Assembly (NCBI GenBank): GCA_964016985.1
Contig: OZ024826.1
Location: forward strand, 60,124,507-60,188,506
Reading direction: 5' to 3'
Source of the DNA: Anodontia alba
Lineage: Eukaryota > Mollusca > Bivalvia > Lucinida > Lucinidae
Length of the DNA: 64,000 nt
The notes under the pieces were generated by a model that was given only the letters and a program-made list of their open reading frames with translations, ran no database searches and was not told where the DNA came from. Made by a program: the position numbers and the translations under genes. Of the stretch, positions 32,033 to 46,560 are shown piece after piece. The first letter of the stretch is position 1. Every line of letters starts with the position of its first letter.

Positions 32033-33529
32033 GTAAATACAAATTTATTCTTGATCTTACCGCTTCAAAGATTTTACATGTAAAATTCATTTCAGCCGCA
32101 ACTTCAGAAAACATACCTTCGGATATGTGCGTCCAGTGATGATTCAGATCAGATTTTGGATAGCCAAGGGTGCAATGTATTTTTCATGAGTACAACGAAA
32201 ACTGATCAGATTGCACAGCTGCGCAGGCCAATTTGAGGCTGCGTTGGACGTGTATGTCAGAAGGTATATGTTCTCACGCTGCGGCTCCATAACGAAAACA
32301 TGCCTATTCAAATATACTGAAAATTTTGCCACCAAAAAATGTAAATTTTCAGAAAAAAAACTCTGATATTTTTCATATTTATGTTCAAAACATATATTGT
32401 GTGTACTCGTTAGAACCGCCTCGCCGAGGCAGTTCTAACGAGTACCCACAATCTATGTTTTTGAGCAGAAATAAGCAAAATAATGTATACCCCTGTACAT
32501 CCCAGTTTTACTATATAAAGGTTGGGTTGAAGGGGGTCAAAATTATATAGGTATGTTTTCGTGATGACAAACTATGCACCTTTGCAAACAGTGAAGACCC
32601 ATATGAAACGACGCATAATTAACCTTCTCTTACTTCTATATGAAGTGTTTACTCCATGTACGTATCAGGTCAAAATTGAATTACAGAGCATGTTTGAGTA
32701 AAGAAACTATTTTTTCTTATTATCCCCGCACTTTTCAAAGAAAAAGCGGGCATATTGTATCACATATTGTCCCCCGTTCGTCCGTTCGACCGGCCGTCCT
32801 TCCGTCACACCATTGCTCCTTGGCCATTTAAGCTAGAATCACGGAACTTTCACAGACGATAACCCTATAGATGAGAACTGGAGGAACACATTCAAAATTT
32901 TGATTTAACCCCTTGGGGCAGGGCAAGGGGGTGTGGCGACGAAGGGTTCAAAATCCAGTTTGTACAAACATAGTCATGTTGCATATCAAATAAAAGGTAA
33001 TGAAGAGCAGAGTACAGTGGTGCAAAACGTTTGCCCAGGGTACATGTCTGGGGGTCACCAGAGATAAAAAAGTAGGTTTGGGGTCCTTTTTATTGTCACA
33101 CAACTACTGATCTTTTTAAACTAGAATTTTGAAACTGTCACAGGTTATAGCCCTATGGATGAGGACTGGAGAAACGCATTTGGAATTTTAAAGTGATCCC
33201 ATGGGGCGTGGCCAGTGATCCTGTCCTATGTGTGTCCAAACTCCATTTTGTACAAACATAGTCATGTTGTATATCAAATCAAATGTAATGAAGAGTAGAA
33301 TGCAGTGGTGCAAAAAGTTTGCCCCGGGGCATGTTTGGGCTCACCAGAGGTCAAAAAGTAGGGTTTTGTGTCCTTTTTTTTTTCGAATTTCACACAACTC
33401 CTCTTAGGTTTTTTTGATATTGTAACATGATTCTCAAAGCGCGTGGGTATGCGATTGCGCGCCATCTACTTGCTCTAGTTCCAATGCGAATGGCGCTTTA
33501 AGGGTTTCAATAAAATGTATCCTTTGCAG

Positions 33530-33577
<48 letters not shown>

Positions 33578-36500
33578 TAAAAAACCCATAAAAATAGCTA
33601 ACGTGTCGGTTATTTGGGCCACATTATGAAAACACGCCTATTCAAATATATAGGAAATTTTACCTCCAAAAACATAAAATTTTCAGATAAAAAATCTGAT
33701 ATTTTTTTCATATTTCTGCTCCAAACATAAATTGTGTAGAAATAAAAAGGTGCCACTAAATCTTATGTTCAGTGTTTGAAATGTTTTATTTTCTTTAAGA
33801 TTCTTGCTCAAAGGGCACCAGGAAAGATAGAGAGTTTTAGCTGGAGTGATTGTGGTGGCTCCAAGAAGTTTGTGAATATCACGAATCTGTCGGTCACTCC
33901 TGACCCGATCAAGATACCAGGACCTATAAACGTGGCAACCTCGTTTGTTGTGAATTCAGCCTTGGTGGCCCCTGAAAAGGTAAGCAGTAACTTTCTCTTT
34001 ATATGCTGTAGTTACATTTAAGGGAACAGGATTTTCATTTTTGAAGGTGACAACTCATGTTACTTCCCTGCTTACTCCTTACAGGAGTAGATTATTTTAA
34101 GAGTAGATCATTTTTCAGTAAGAACAACAATTTTAGAGAGTTACCTCCCCTGAAAGTATATACAATTTGTAGAAAGCTACCTCCCCTGAAAGTATACCCA
34201 GTTCCCTTACATTTGATGACCATAAAAGAATCCAAAAGTTAGAAATTCCTATAAATTTAAATCCAGTCTTATATTTGCAAGAAATTACTTGCAGATATTC
34301 ATAATGATTTGATATGTATAGTAAGCTATATTTTATGAGTAAGCAAATATACCAGATTTATTCAATGATTTGTGGTTGTTACATACAATGTACACATATA
34401 TGACTTGTTATATTGTGTAAGACAGAATCAGCATCCTCATGCTTATTATTCCCTTTATTTGTCCATTTTTCTTTTTCTCTAATAAACTTTTTCGTCAAAG
34501 ATTTCTCAGGAGCAACTGTAGATAGGATTTTGAAATTTCGTATAAACATTGAGTACGACTTCTTGTATCGTGTAAAAGAGAATCCGCGTCCTCGTACTTA
34601 TCATTCTCTTTATTTGTCATTGTTTCTTTTTCTCCAATAAATTTTTGTCACAAATTTCTCAGCTCCTAAGACAGCCAGGGTCTTCAAATTTTGTAAACAC
34701 CTACAGACAGTTGAAGTATCTTGTGTAAAAGAAAACCATAATGCTGAAATGTCCTGTCACTTCTTTTTACCTTTTTCCATCTCTCACTCCAGTGTAATGC
34801 ATAGGGAAATTTGTGTCAAAGATTTCTCAGAAACAACTGCATCTAGAATTTTGAAATTCAGTACAAACATTGGGTACGACCGCTTGTATTGTGTAACAAA
34901 AAAAAAAAATAAATAAATAAAAAAAAAAAAACAAAAAAAAACAGCATCTCGTTTTTATCATTACTTCACCTAGGATTTTGAAATTTCGTATAAACATTGG
35001 GTATGACTTGTTGTATTGTGTGAGAGAGACTCAGCATCCTTATGTTTTTTTTTTTTTTTTTGTTTTTTGTTTTTTGTTTTTTGTGAATGGCACCTCTATT
35101 TGCAACAGTAGATGTGTCCGAATTGAGAGACGGATGAGCCCATTTTCGAAACTTAAGGGTGAAAGGGTTAGATTACTTCAGTCAGCAATTTCATAACAAT
35201 TCATCTGACAAAGCTATGTCAGGTACTTGGATGATAATTAGGTGTGATACAACAAAACTGATATACTAATGAAAAATGATACCCGCTATCACGTACGAAA
35301 ATTTATATCGGATTTCTGGAGTTGCAATTTTCGGATACCATTAGCTACAAAAATAATACCCATAGGAATACCTCTGGTACATCGAAAAACCCCTTTTATG
35401 TTGTGTTCCTAATGTGTGCCTACGGCTGTCTCTTATACGGATAGACATATTTACTGTGCATTTATTAATGTCGAATAGTAAGTGCCTACCCTGACGTGCC
35501 TGTACTCTCCTCCAGCATGAGACGTTCTTGCAACAATTTAGACGTTCCTTACCTTGACATAGACAGTAACCAGGACCCAAGACTATATTACCGTTTTAAA
35601 ATTGAGATCCTCCTTAACTTGAGAATTTCCAAAACTCTGACTAAAAGGGGATTCAACTTCTTCAATAGGCTATGAGGCAACATGTGGTCAACATATATCA
35701 CCTCAGGGAACTTTGCAAACACATATGCGTGGATACGCAGGCAAATCAGAATCTATTCAGTTATTATATATCCAACGATATAATCTTGGCAACAATGAAT
35801 ATGAATAGCTAACACCTAAGTTTTTAGCAAACGTGAAACCCTTTGAATCATCCACGAAACTTGTTTATTTGACCATGTTCATAATCACCTGATCACACAC
35901 TGCCTGTGCCGAGGTAAGGAACGTCCACTTTGTTGCAAGAACGTAGAACTCAAATGGCAGGAGACCACACAAACCTGTGATGCTTAGTTTGTCAAAATAA
36001 TATAGCCTATATCAGTCATATGTAAAAAGAAAACATGCGAGTATGTCGGAAAGTATATTGGAAACTACATGTAACTGCAACCAGCGGTTATCATGTACAT
36101 GTATGCAGACGTTTTCATGTTAATATCATTTTTCAAAGCTACTTATATTCGAAAATGGCAACTCGGAAAAAAATAGTATCATTTTTGTTTTTTTGTTTCT
36201 TTTGAAGTTTTACGGAGCCGTCAACCCATTAGGGTCATGTCGAGAGTGGTAGGTTTGCCTAACCACACTTTTTCCTGGGCAGGTTTAGTCCTCTAAGCAT
36301 TTAACCAGTACTTGTGCACATTTTTTCGCGAGACCTGACATTCCTAAATGAGAGGAATGAGGAGAGAATGACCTAGGAAAGTATTTCAGGATCAGTCTCC
36401 ACGAAAGAATGTTGCCGGATCCGGTGGTGATCGAACCCGCGACCTCCTGATCATCAGTAGGTCGCGCATCCGATTGAGCCACTGAGGCCGGCTATTAAAT

Positions 36501-39486
36501 ACCGGGTATCATTTTTTTTTTTTGGTACCGTGTAGGCCTTAATGAACGAAAAATTCTTGTCGGGGTATCACTTTTCGTCGTATCATAGGTGTCCAGATAT
36601 CTAGAGTAACGGTTAAAATATCTCTAAAGAGTGAAACAAATCTAAGATGTGTATATTACCATGCAAAATACGAAACTGATACTATCTGGACACCTTAACG
36701 CCTTCCCATACTGTGTCCTTAACTTTATAACAAAAAAAGTCCATTGGACTCCCCGATGAGATATTTCATCACGAAAACACGCCTATATAATTTTGACCCC
36801 CTTAAACCCCACTTTTATATAGTAAAACTGGCGGCGAGGCGGTTCTAACGAGTACCCACAATCTATGTTTTGAGCAGACATATGAAAAAATATCAGAGTT
36901 TTTATTTGAAATTTTTCAGTTTTTGGAGGTGAAATTTTCTATATATTTGTATAGGCGTGTTTTCGTAATGTACAATGAGTGACAGTATAAGCAAACCGTG
37001 TAGACCTTAACATATGAGCCATATGAGCCGCAAAGTCCGAACACGTACTCTCGGACATGTGTCTGCCTAGCAGACGATTCAGATGAAACGCCAAGTATTA
37101 TCATTTTCTTTGGAAAACGCTAAAAAAATAGAGTGCCGTCCGTTACAATTTTATCTAGCATTTTAAGAGTATATATTTGTTCGATATACATTGTGCTTGC
37201 GATGCTTTTGAAAACTTTTTCTTCGTGATTGCTGCCTTTCCGAGGTAACGGCATATAGGCGTTATAATAATAATGCTAAGTCAAGTGATCAATAAGGTAC
37301 ATATTATGTAACTAGTGACTCTTACTGAGTCTAACCACCTGTCACACTGCTAGAGAAGTCTAACTCTTGCTGTCTCAATTTATTGAAACCGTTTTAATGC
37401 TTGTCACCTACTGATGTGATCTGTTGCCCATGGGAAGAACTACCCCGACAAGCACACAGCGTTTAAACAAAGTCGATTCGAAGTTGATACAACGTCTTGT
37501 TAAATCAACGTTGAATCGATGTTGTTTTCACGTTGTGTGCCCGTTGTGTAGTGATACAAGTGAGCCCTAGCGTGAGAAAACGCACCTTCTGATATGTGCG
37601 CCCAATGAAGATTCATATCAGCTGGTGCATCCATGCAGTGTGATCACAGTCTTCATTGTCCGCATGAAGACTTTTTGCATCCTTAGCTATCCAAAATATG
37701 CCCAATTGAGATTCTGGTCAGACAGAGCGAATGCGAATGATTTTTTGCTGAACGCATGTGTCCGAAGATACGTTTACTGACGTTGCGGCTGAAGTGTGGA
37801 TCAGCTTCACAGAAAATATGTACACTTTCAAGGAACTTTTTTTTTTTTTTTTTTGCAGTAAACCCCTTTTCAGAAGGTATGGTGCACAGGAAAGCAATCA
37901 TAGCGTCATAAAAGAGGTATTGTTTGTAAACATGGCTAATAAATTGACCATGCAAGTGTATACATTCCTCTTAAATGTATTAGATGCTATTTCAGCCATA
38001 CCAAATTTACAAACAAATCCTATTCTGTTCGATTCAGGGTCATGTTGAATGGCGGTATCGTATAGCTAGTATTGCACCGTGGATTAAACTTCCTTGTATC
38101 GATCGAATTGGTAGCTGCGACTACGACGATGTCTGTGCTCTACTGAGTCAGATCACATCATGTCCACAGGAACTGGTAAAAATTGGCATCAATTGTACGT
38201 GTCCTGTAGCTTCTGTGAGTATTTAAACATTTCTCTTTAACCCTTTCACCCCTGTGTTTTTGAAGTGGGCTCTTCCCACTTTAAATCTGGACATATCCAC
38301 TGTCACCAATAGGTATTTCTGTCAGAACTAAAAGAAAAAAAAACAAGTCATTAACAGTGTAGATCCTCATGCGACGGCTCGTTACGAACCGTCTCATCAG
38401 GATCTACATCTTTGCACTACCCTCTCTTTTTCGTCTGCAGGGATGAAAGGGTTAAAGTTCTTTTAAATCTCAGTTCATACGTTTGGAGCCATCCACCAAG
38501 AACTTTTACCTATCTCGCTAATACTGAAGATTCAAGAAGGCTATTCTGTAATATAAATGTCATTGTTCCTTCTCCTTCTAAAAGCTCAGGCCGAGCATTT
38601 CACGTATGTATAAAAATATAGGTGAAGATACCCAGGAAATGCCACAGTCACGAAGCACAGCCTTCCCGAGTCGTTCAATAACCAATCAGTATGTTTCTCG
38701 TGCATTTTCCCATACCCAACTAAACGGGAATGACTACCCTTTAAAGAACGCCTAAATTGATTTTGCCCTCTTCTGAAAAGGGGTCTGCTCTAAAAAGAAT
38801 GAATTTGTTCACAAGGGAGACCCATTTTTAGAAGGGCATTGGTGTACAGGAAAATAAACCGGGTCACAAAAATCGGTCTGCTTTGTAAGCATAGGAGAAA
38901 AGCTACCAAGTGTATCCTCTATCGTCAAAAGCCTTCAGTGTCTTGTACAGAAACACCGCCGTTTTCTCCGTTACATATCCAAACCGCCATTGCTCTGTTT
39001 AGTGTTAAACATTACGAAAACACGCCTATTCAAATATATAGAAAATTTCACTTCCAAAAACTGAATATTTTCAGATAAAAAACTCTGATATATTTTTCAT
39101 ATTTGTGCTCAAAAAATAGATTGTGGGTACTCGTTAGAACCGCCTCGCTAAGATGGTTCTAACGAGTACCCACAATCTATGTTTTGAGCAGAAATAAGAA
39201 AAATAATGTCTACCCCTGTAAACCCCAGTTTTTCTATATAAAAGTGGGGTTTAAGGGGGTCAAAATTATATAGGCATGTTTTCGTGATGCGTATCATATT
39301 TTCAATTTGTCATTACTTGATATGCAAACAGTTCATGTTCCATATAACATACATGTCGTATAGATATATTATGTACAGTATAACTTCTTATAATACATTT
39401 AATAGAAGACAAATATGTTGTTTGTTTTCTTTTTTTACATACTATCTAGGCTTTTAAGAACATGTCTGTGTTTCAGAGCGCATAAG

Positions 39487-39527
<41 letters not shown>

Positions 39528-42500
39528 AAAACCAATATCACTACCTTGGGTGAAAAACACTTATCACCCAAGTGACCCTTTTTCATTCCTGGAGGTAAAA
39601 AGCTGCATCACCGCATTTGGAGCACTTGGTAGTTTGTCATTTACTGCTCTGTTCTATTATAAAACACATTGTTTTCAATCACAGGAATTAGAAGGAAAGA
39701 TAACTTACACAGAGCTAACATCTGCCTTAAGAAATATGAAGAATAATAAAAGTCCCGGTTTGGACGGGTTTACAGTAAAGTTTTTTAAAATTCTTTTGGG
39801 TCAATATTGTGTTATTTACTTTACGTTCATTGAACTTCGGTTATTGTACTGGCTCGCTAAGTATTGCTCAAAAGCAAGGTATTATAACGTGCATTCCTAA
39901 ACCAAATAAACCAAGAATTAATTTAAAACAAGAGGACCATGATGGTCCTATATCGCTCACCTGACCAAACAGATTTGCATATTTACTGTTGAAGTTTCAG
40001 CCAAGTTCACTGCTCTAGGATTTTTGTATAAACTTTATAGCACTAACCACCCCCACCCCCCTCCACCACACCCCCGGCCATGTTTTTTTACAAATCTTGA
40101 CGACTTGAACTGAATCTTAAAAGTGGGTCACCAAAGGAATATTTCTGCCAAGTTATATTGAAATTGGTCCAGTGGTTTAAAAAGTTTTATATAGCTATAA
40201 AGCCCTACGCCCTAACGGCCATGTTTTTTGACGAATCATGAAAGCTTGAACAAACTTGGTAGAGGGTCACCAAAGGAACATTCCTGCCAAGTTATATTGA
40301 AATCTGTTCAGTGGTTTCTGACAAGAAGATTTTTAAAGTTTTCTATTTAGATATATAGGGAAAATAAGCCCCACCCCATGGCAGCCATGTTTTTTGACGA
40401 ATCATGACTGCTTGTACAATCTTGATAGAGGTTCACAAAAGGAACATTCCAGCTAAGTAATATTGAAATCGGTCATAGGGTATGTGACAATAAGAATTTT
40501 AAAATTTTCTATGCAGATATAGACGAAAAATAAGCCCCGCCCCCCTGGGGGCCATGGTTTTTGACATATCATAAAGGCTTGAACAATCTTGGTAGAAGGT
40601 CACCAAAGCAACATTCCTGCCAAGTTACATTGAACTCGGTCCAACTGTTTCTTACGAGAAGATTTTTTAAAGTTTTCTATATAGATATATAGGGAAAATA
40701 AGCCCCGCCCCATAGCGGCCATGTTTTTTGATGAATCATGACGGCTTGAACAATCTTTGTAGAGGGTCACCAAAGAAACATTCCTGCCAAGTTGTATTGA
40801 AATTGGTCCATTGATTTCTGAAAAGAAGATTTTTAAAGTTTTATATATAGATATATAGGGAAAATAAGCCCTGCCCCCGGCAGCCATGTTTTTTGACGAA
40901 TCATGATTACTTGAACAATCTTAGTAGAGGGTCACCAAGGAAACATTTCTGCAAAGTTATAATGAAATCAGTTCAGTGGTTTCTGACAAGAAGAGTTTTA
41001 AAGTTTTCTATAGATATATAAGGAAAATAAGCCCCGACTCCTGGCGGCCATGTTTTTTGACGAATCATGACGGCTTGAAAAATCTTGATAGAGGGTTACA
41101 TAAGAAACTTTCCTGCAATGTTACATTGAAATCGGTCAAGTGGTTTCTGAAAAGACGATTAAAATTTTCTATATAGATAGGAAAATAAGCCCCGCCCCCT
41201 AGCGGCCATGTTTTTTGACAAATCATAACGGTTTGAACAATCTTGGTAAAGGGTCACCAAGGAAACATTTCTGTGAAGTTATATTGAAATCAGTCCTGTG
41301 GTTTCTGACATGAAGATTTTTTCAAGTTTTCTATATAGATATATATGGAAAATAAGCCCCGCACCCTCTAGCGGCCATGTTTTTTCACAACTCATGACGG
41401 CTTGAACAATCTTGATAGAGGGTCACTAAGGAAACATTTCTGCCAAGTTATATTGAAATCGGTCCAGTCGTTTATGACATGAAGATTTTTAATGTTTTCT
41501 ATACAGATATATATGAAAAATTAACCCCGCCCCCTAGTGGCCATGTTTTTTAACGAATCGGCTTGAACAATCTTAGTAGAGGATCATCGAAGAAACATTA
41601 CTGCAAAATTATATTGAAATCCGTCCAGTGCTTTATGACAAGAAGATTTTTAAAGTTTTCTATATAGATATATAAGGAAAATAAGCCCCGCCCCCCTGGC
41701 GGCCATGTTTTTTGACAAATCCAAATGGCTTGAACAATCTTGCCACAGGATCACCAAAGGAACATTTCTGCAAAATCATATGGAAATCGGTCCAGTGGTT
41801 TCGGACAAGAGGATTTTTTAAATTTTTCTATACAGATATATAGTGAAAATAAGCCCCGCCCCCTGGCGGCCATGTTTTTTGACAAATCCAAATGGCTTGA
41901 ACAATCTTGGTACAGGATCACCAAGGGAACATTTCTGCAAAATTATATGGAAATCGGTACAGGATCACCAAGGGAACATTTCTTGGTGATCCTGTACCGA
42001 TTTCCATATAATCGGACAAGTAGATTTTTAAACTTTTCTATTTAATATATAGGGAAAATAAGCCCCGCCCCCTGGTGGCCATGTTTTTTTGACGAATCCA
42101 AATTGCTTGAACAATCTTGGTAGAGGATCACCAAAGGAACATTTTTGCAAAATTATATTGAAATCGGTCCAGTGGTTTGGACACGAATATTTTTAAAGTT
42201 TTCTATATAGATTATATAGGGAAAATAAGCCCCGCCCCCTGGCGGCCATGTTTTTTTACGAATCCAAATGGCTTGAACAATCTTGCAACAGGATCACAAA
42301 AGGAACATTTTGGCAAAATTATATGGAAATCGGTCCAGTGGTTTCAGACAAGAAGATTTTTAAAATTATCTATATAGATATATAGGGAAAATAAGCCCCG
42401 CCCCCTGGCGGCCATGTTTTTTGACGAATCAAAATGGCTTGAACAATCTTGGTAGAGGATCACCAAAGGAACATTTCTGCAAAATCATATGGAAATCGGT

Positions 42501-45500
42501 CCAGTGGTTTCGGACAAGAAGATTTTAAAAATTTTCTATACAGATATATAGTAGAATAAGCCCCGCCCCCTGGCGGCCATGTTTTTTGACAAATCCAAAT
42601 GGCTTGAACAATATTGGTACAAGATTACCAAGGGAACATTTCTGCAAAATTATATGGAAATCGGTCCAGTTGTTTCGGACAAGAAGATTTTTAAACTTTT
42701 CTATATAGATTTATAGGGAAAATAAGCCCCGCCCCCTGGTGGCCATGTTTTCTGACGAATCCAAATGGCTTGAACAATCTTGGTAGAGGATCACCAAAGG
42801 AACATTTTTGCAAAATTATACTGAAATCGGTCCAGTGGTTTGGACAAGAAGATTTTTAAAGTTTTCTATATAGATTATATAGGGAAAATAAGCCCCGCCC
42901 CCTGGCGGCCATGTTTTTTGACGAATCCAAATGGCTTGAGCAATCTTGCAACAGGATCACCAAAGAAACATTTTGGCAAAATTATATGGAAATCGATCCA
43001 GTGGTTTCAGACGAGAAGATTTTTAAAGTTTTCTATATAGATGTAAAGGGAAAATAAGCCCCGCCCCTGGCGGCCATGTTTTTTGACGAATCCAAATGTC
43101 TTGAACAATCTTGGTAGAGGATCACCAGAGGAACATTTCTGCAAAATTATATTTAAATCGGTCTAGTGGTATCTGATAAGAAGATTTTTAAAGATTTCTA
43201 TATAGATATATAGGGAAAATAAGCCCCGCCCCCTGGCGGCCATGTTTTTTGATGAATCCAAATGGCTTGAACAATCTTGGTAATGGATTACCAAAGGAAC
43301 ATTTCTGCAAAATTATATTGAAATCGGTCCAGTGGTTTCTGACAAGAAGATTTTTAAAGTTTTCTATATAGATATATAGGGAAAATAAGCCCCGCCCCCT
43401 GGCGGCCATTTTTTTTGACGAATCCAAATGTCTCGAACAATCTTGGTAGAGGATCACCAAAAAAACATTTCTGCAAAATTATATTGAAATCGGTCCAGTG
43501 GTTTCTGACGAGAAGATTTTTAAAGTTTTCTATACAGATATATAGGGAAAATAAGCCCCGCCCCCTGGCGGCCATGTGTTTTGACGAATCCAAAAGGCTT
43601 GAACAATCTTGGTAGAGGATCACCAAGGGAACATTTCTGCAAAATTATACTGAAATTGGTCCAGTGGTTTCTGACAAGAAGATTTTTAAAGTTTTCTATA
43701 TAGATATATAGGGAAAATAAGCCCCGCCCCCTAGCGGCCATGTTTTTTGATGAATCCAAATGGCTTGAACAATCTTAGTTTTTAGTTAAAAAATCTATTT
43801 TTAGCTCCTGTGACCTAGATATGCAATGGACCGGAACCATTTGAACAACTTTGAAAGAGGATCAACCAAGGATCATTCCTGTGAAATTTGGTCAAAATCC
43901 AATCAGTGGTTTAGGAGGAGATGTTGTTTAAAGATTGTGAACGGACGGACGGACAGACGGACGACGACGACGACGTACGGTGAGTGATCACAATACCTCA
44001 CCTTGAGCCTTCGGCTCAGGTGAGCTAAAAACATTGAGACCGATATCTTTATTGAACCTTACATACAAACTTGAATCAGCAGTAATATCAAATAGATTAA
44101 AAAAAGTACTTGATACAGTCATACATGAAAATTAAAAAGGGTTTATAGCGGGTAGGTTTTTAGGAGAAAATGTAAGATTTATTTATGATGTATCTTTTGA
44201 AACTAAAAAAACAAAATATACCCGGCCTGCTACTTTCCATAGACTTTGAGAAAGCATTTGATACTGTCTCATGGAAGTTCATTTCGAAAGTTTTAGATTA
44301 TTTTAATGTTGGAAGGTCTATTAAAACCTGGATTAGTCTATTTCAAAATGGGGCTGAATCGTGTATACTCCGAAATGGCTTATATCCAACTTTTTTAACC
44401 TTAAACGAGGTTGTAGACAAGGGGATCCGATATCACCATACATATTTATATTATGTGCCGAAATTCTTGGGAAAATGATAAGGAATAATAAAGATATTAA
44501 AGGTATACAAATAAATAATAAAGAATTTATATTATCACAATATGCAGATGATACCCGGCTTTTATTAGATATCTCTGAAAATTCACTTAAAGGAGCTTTA
44601 CGTACATTAAAACAATATTATATAATGTCAGGATTAAAAATAAATTTAGATAAAGCAAGGGCTTTATGGATAGGTAGTTTGAGTAATTCAGAAGAAACTC
44701 TTTGTGATGAGTACCCTTTAGATTAGTCGCAAGAACCTTTAAAATCTTAGGTGTAGTATTCTTACCCCTAGTGTTTAATATATGGGATCTGAATAGCCAA
44801 GAAGTTCTTTAAAAAATTAAGAAAATACTAAATCAATGGTCCAGAAGAAAATTGACCCTAATAGGTAGAATAACAGTTATTAAATCTCTCGCTCTTTCTA
44901 AGTTTTACATCTCTTTTTTTCACTGCCAGCGCCATCAAACGAACTAATTAAGGAGTTAGAAAAATGTTTTACAAGTTTTGTTGTGGAATTCAGGACCAGA
45001 TAGGATTATAAGAAGAATTATTATTAAAACATAGAATATGCAGGTTTAAGAATGGTGGAATTAAAGTCATTTATAAAAGCATTAAAGTTTCATGGTTGCG
45101 AATAATACTACAACAATCAGATACTGGTGGGTGGAAGGACTTAGCTTTGGTAAATTTCTCAAAGATAGTTTCGTTTGGTGGCGTTTATGCGGCGAAACTC
45201 AGTTCCAATTTACAAAATCCATTTTGGAAAGATTTAATGCAAGTTTGGTCTGAATTTTGTGAAGCGGTTCCCGTGGAAAACATTAAACAAATTCTTATAT
45301 GCCCTTTATGGCATAATAATCGCATTGGAAATGGGCAACTGTTTTTAAGAAATTGGTGCGATATGGGCATAAGAGTATTTTATGATCTTATTAATGAGGA
45401 AAGGGTAGTTTATGATTTTGAACAGTCAAAAGCGAAATATAATATAAGGGGCGCATTTCTAGACTATCAGCATGTATTAAATAATATTTCTCAAGTATGG

Positions 45501-46468
45501 AAAGATCAAATTAACATGAATCGTGTATTTATTCTTGAAACTAAACAAAATGTAGTATGTAACATATACCTTCAACACATGATTAAATCAAAGAAAGGAA
45601 GTAGAATTTTCTACGACGTTTTGGTTGGAGTAAACGAGTACATTCCACAAGCAAAATGGCAAACGGAGATGGGGGATATAGGGGAAGAGGAATAGAAAAT
45701 GTACCATCGAACATTAAAGTTACTTCACGAGACTAAACTGCGCGATTTTCAATAAAATATTAATAAATTTTAAAAAAAATAATTCATTTCTTTTTAAAAT
45801 TAATAAAACTGATAATCTGGCCTGTTGTTACTGTTATGAGCAACCAGAAAAAAAATCATCATCTATTTCTTAGAAGCCCAAAAAATAAGAATATTTTGGA
45901 TTGAACTTAAAAGGTGGTTGACAACAAATATCAATTTAGAAATATCGTCAGAGGATCGTAAAATATTATTTGCATACGGTGGTACAACAGAACTGGTCAG
46001 TTATATCTATGGTTTAGAAAAACGTTTTTTATGTTAGTGTTTGGGTTCTGCTTTCCGCTGACTGTCTGCCACGAGTATAGTGAAGCAGACTCTGGATATA
46101 GAAGCGCATCATGAGTCTGTAGCTATAGAAGACAAAATATTTTAGAACGTATATTGATATTACAGTTTGTTTTCTGCTGTCCTGTTAAGGAATTTCTATT
46201 TTTTTAAAATTGATTACCGTGGTTTCGATACAGCAATGGTCTCAGTCTTAGTGATACCTACCTACCAGCGGAGACAGGCAGAAAACTAACTTCTTTTTTT
46301 CCGCGTATTACATACACCTGAATAATATTCCAACAACCTTGTTTTACAAACTTTTCTCAACAACCTCCCATCTCTTTTTCTACAGTTTCTCTATTTTACT
46401 AATCTTTTAAAGAGATAGGTTTCGAATTTGTTATTTCAGATAATCGTGCACTTAAAATAGTTGTGTCC

Positions 46469-46560
<92 letters not shown>

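Larger units (their letters stand above)
39685..46040 (+). mobile_element. 5'-truncated L1-like LINE with a 4.1-kb insertion
   Basis: RT sequence at 39685-39928 continues at 44027 after removal of the array element 39929-44026. The combined order is RT fingers, palm, YADD-region, C-terminal domain and a Cys-rich end near 45810-45880. The endonuclease domain is absent, so the copy was already 5' truncated, as is usual for LINEs. Frameshifts and stops are frequent. It sits in sense orientation in intron 3 of the GM2A-like gene. Confidence 0.8.

Noticed and set aside
39929..44026. CRISPR-like or coding repeat array
   Set aside because: Units are long (165 bp), contiguous and degenerate with no spacers; many short frames on both strands (66-97 codons) are periodic reads of the unit.
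45096..45695. 199-codon open frame, the longest in the window, as a host gene
   Set aside because: It continues the order of the LINE ORF2 fragments on either side and shows L1-like C-terminal features; it has no own start context and is flanked by frameshifted LINE sequence.
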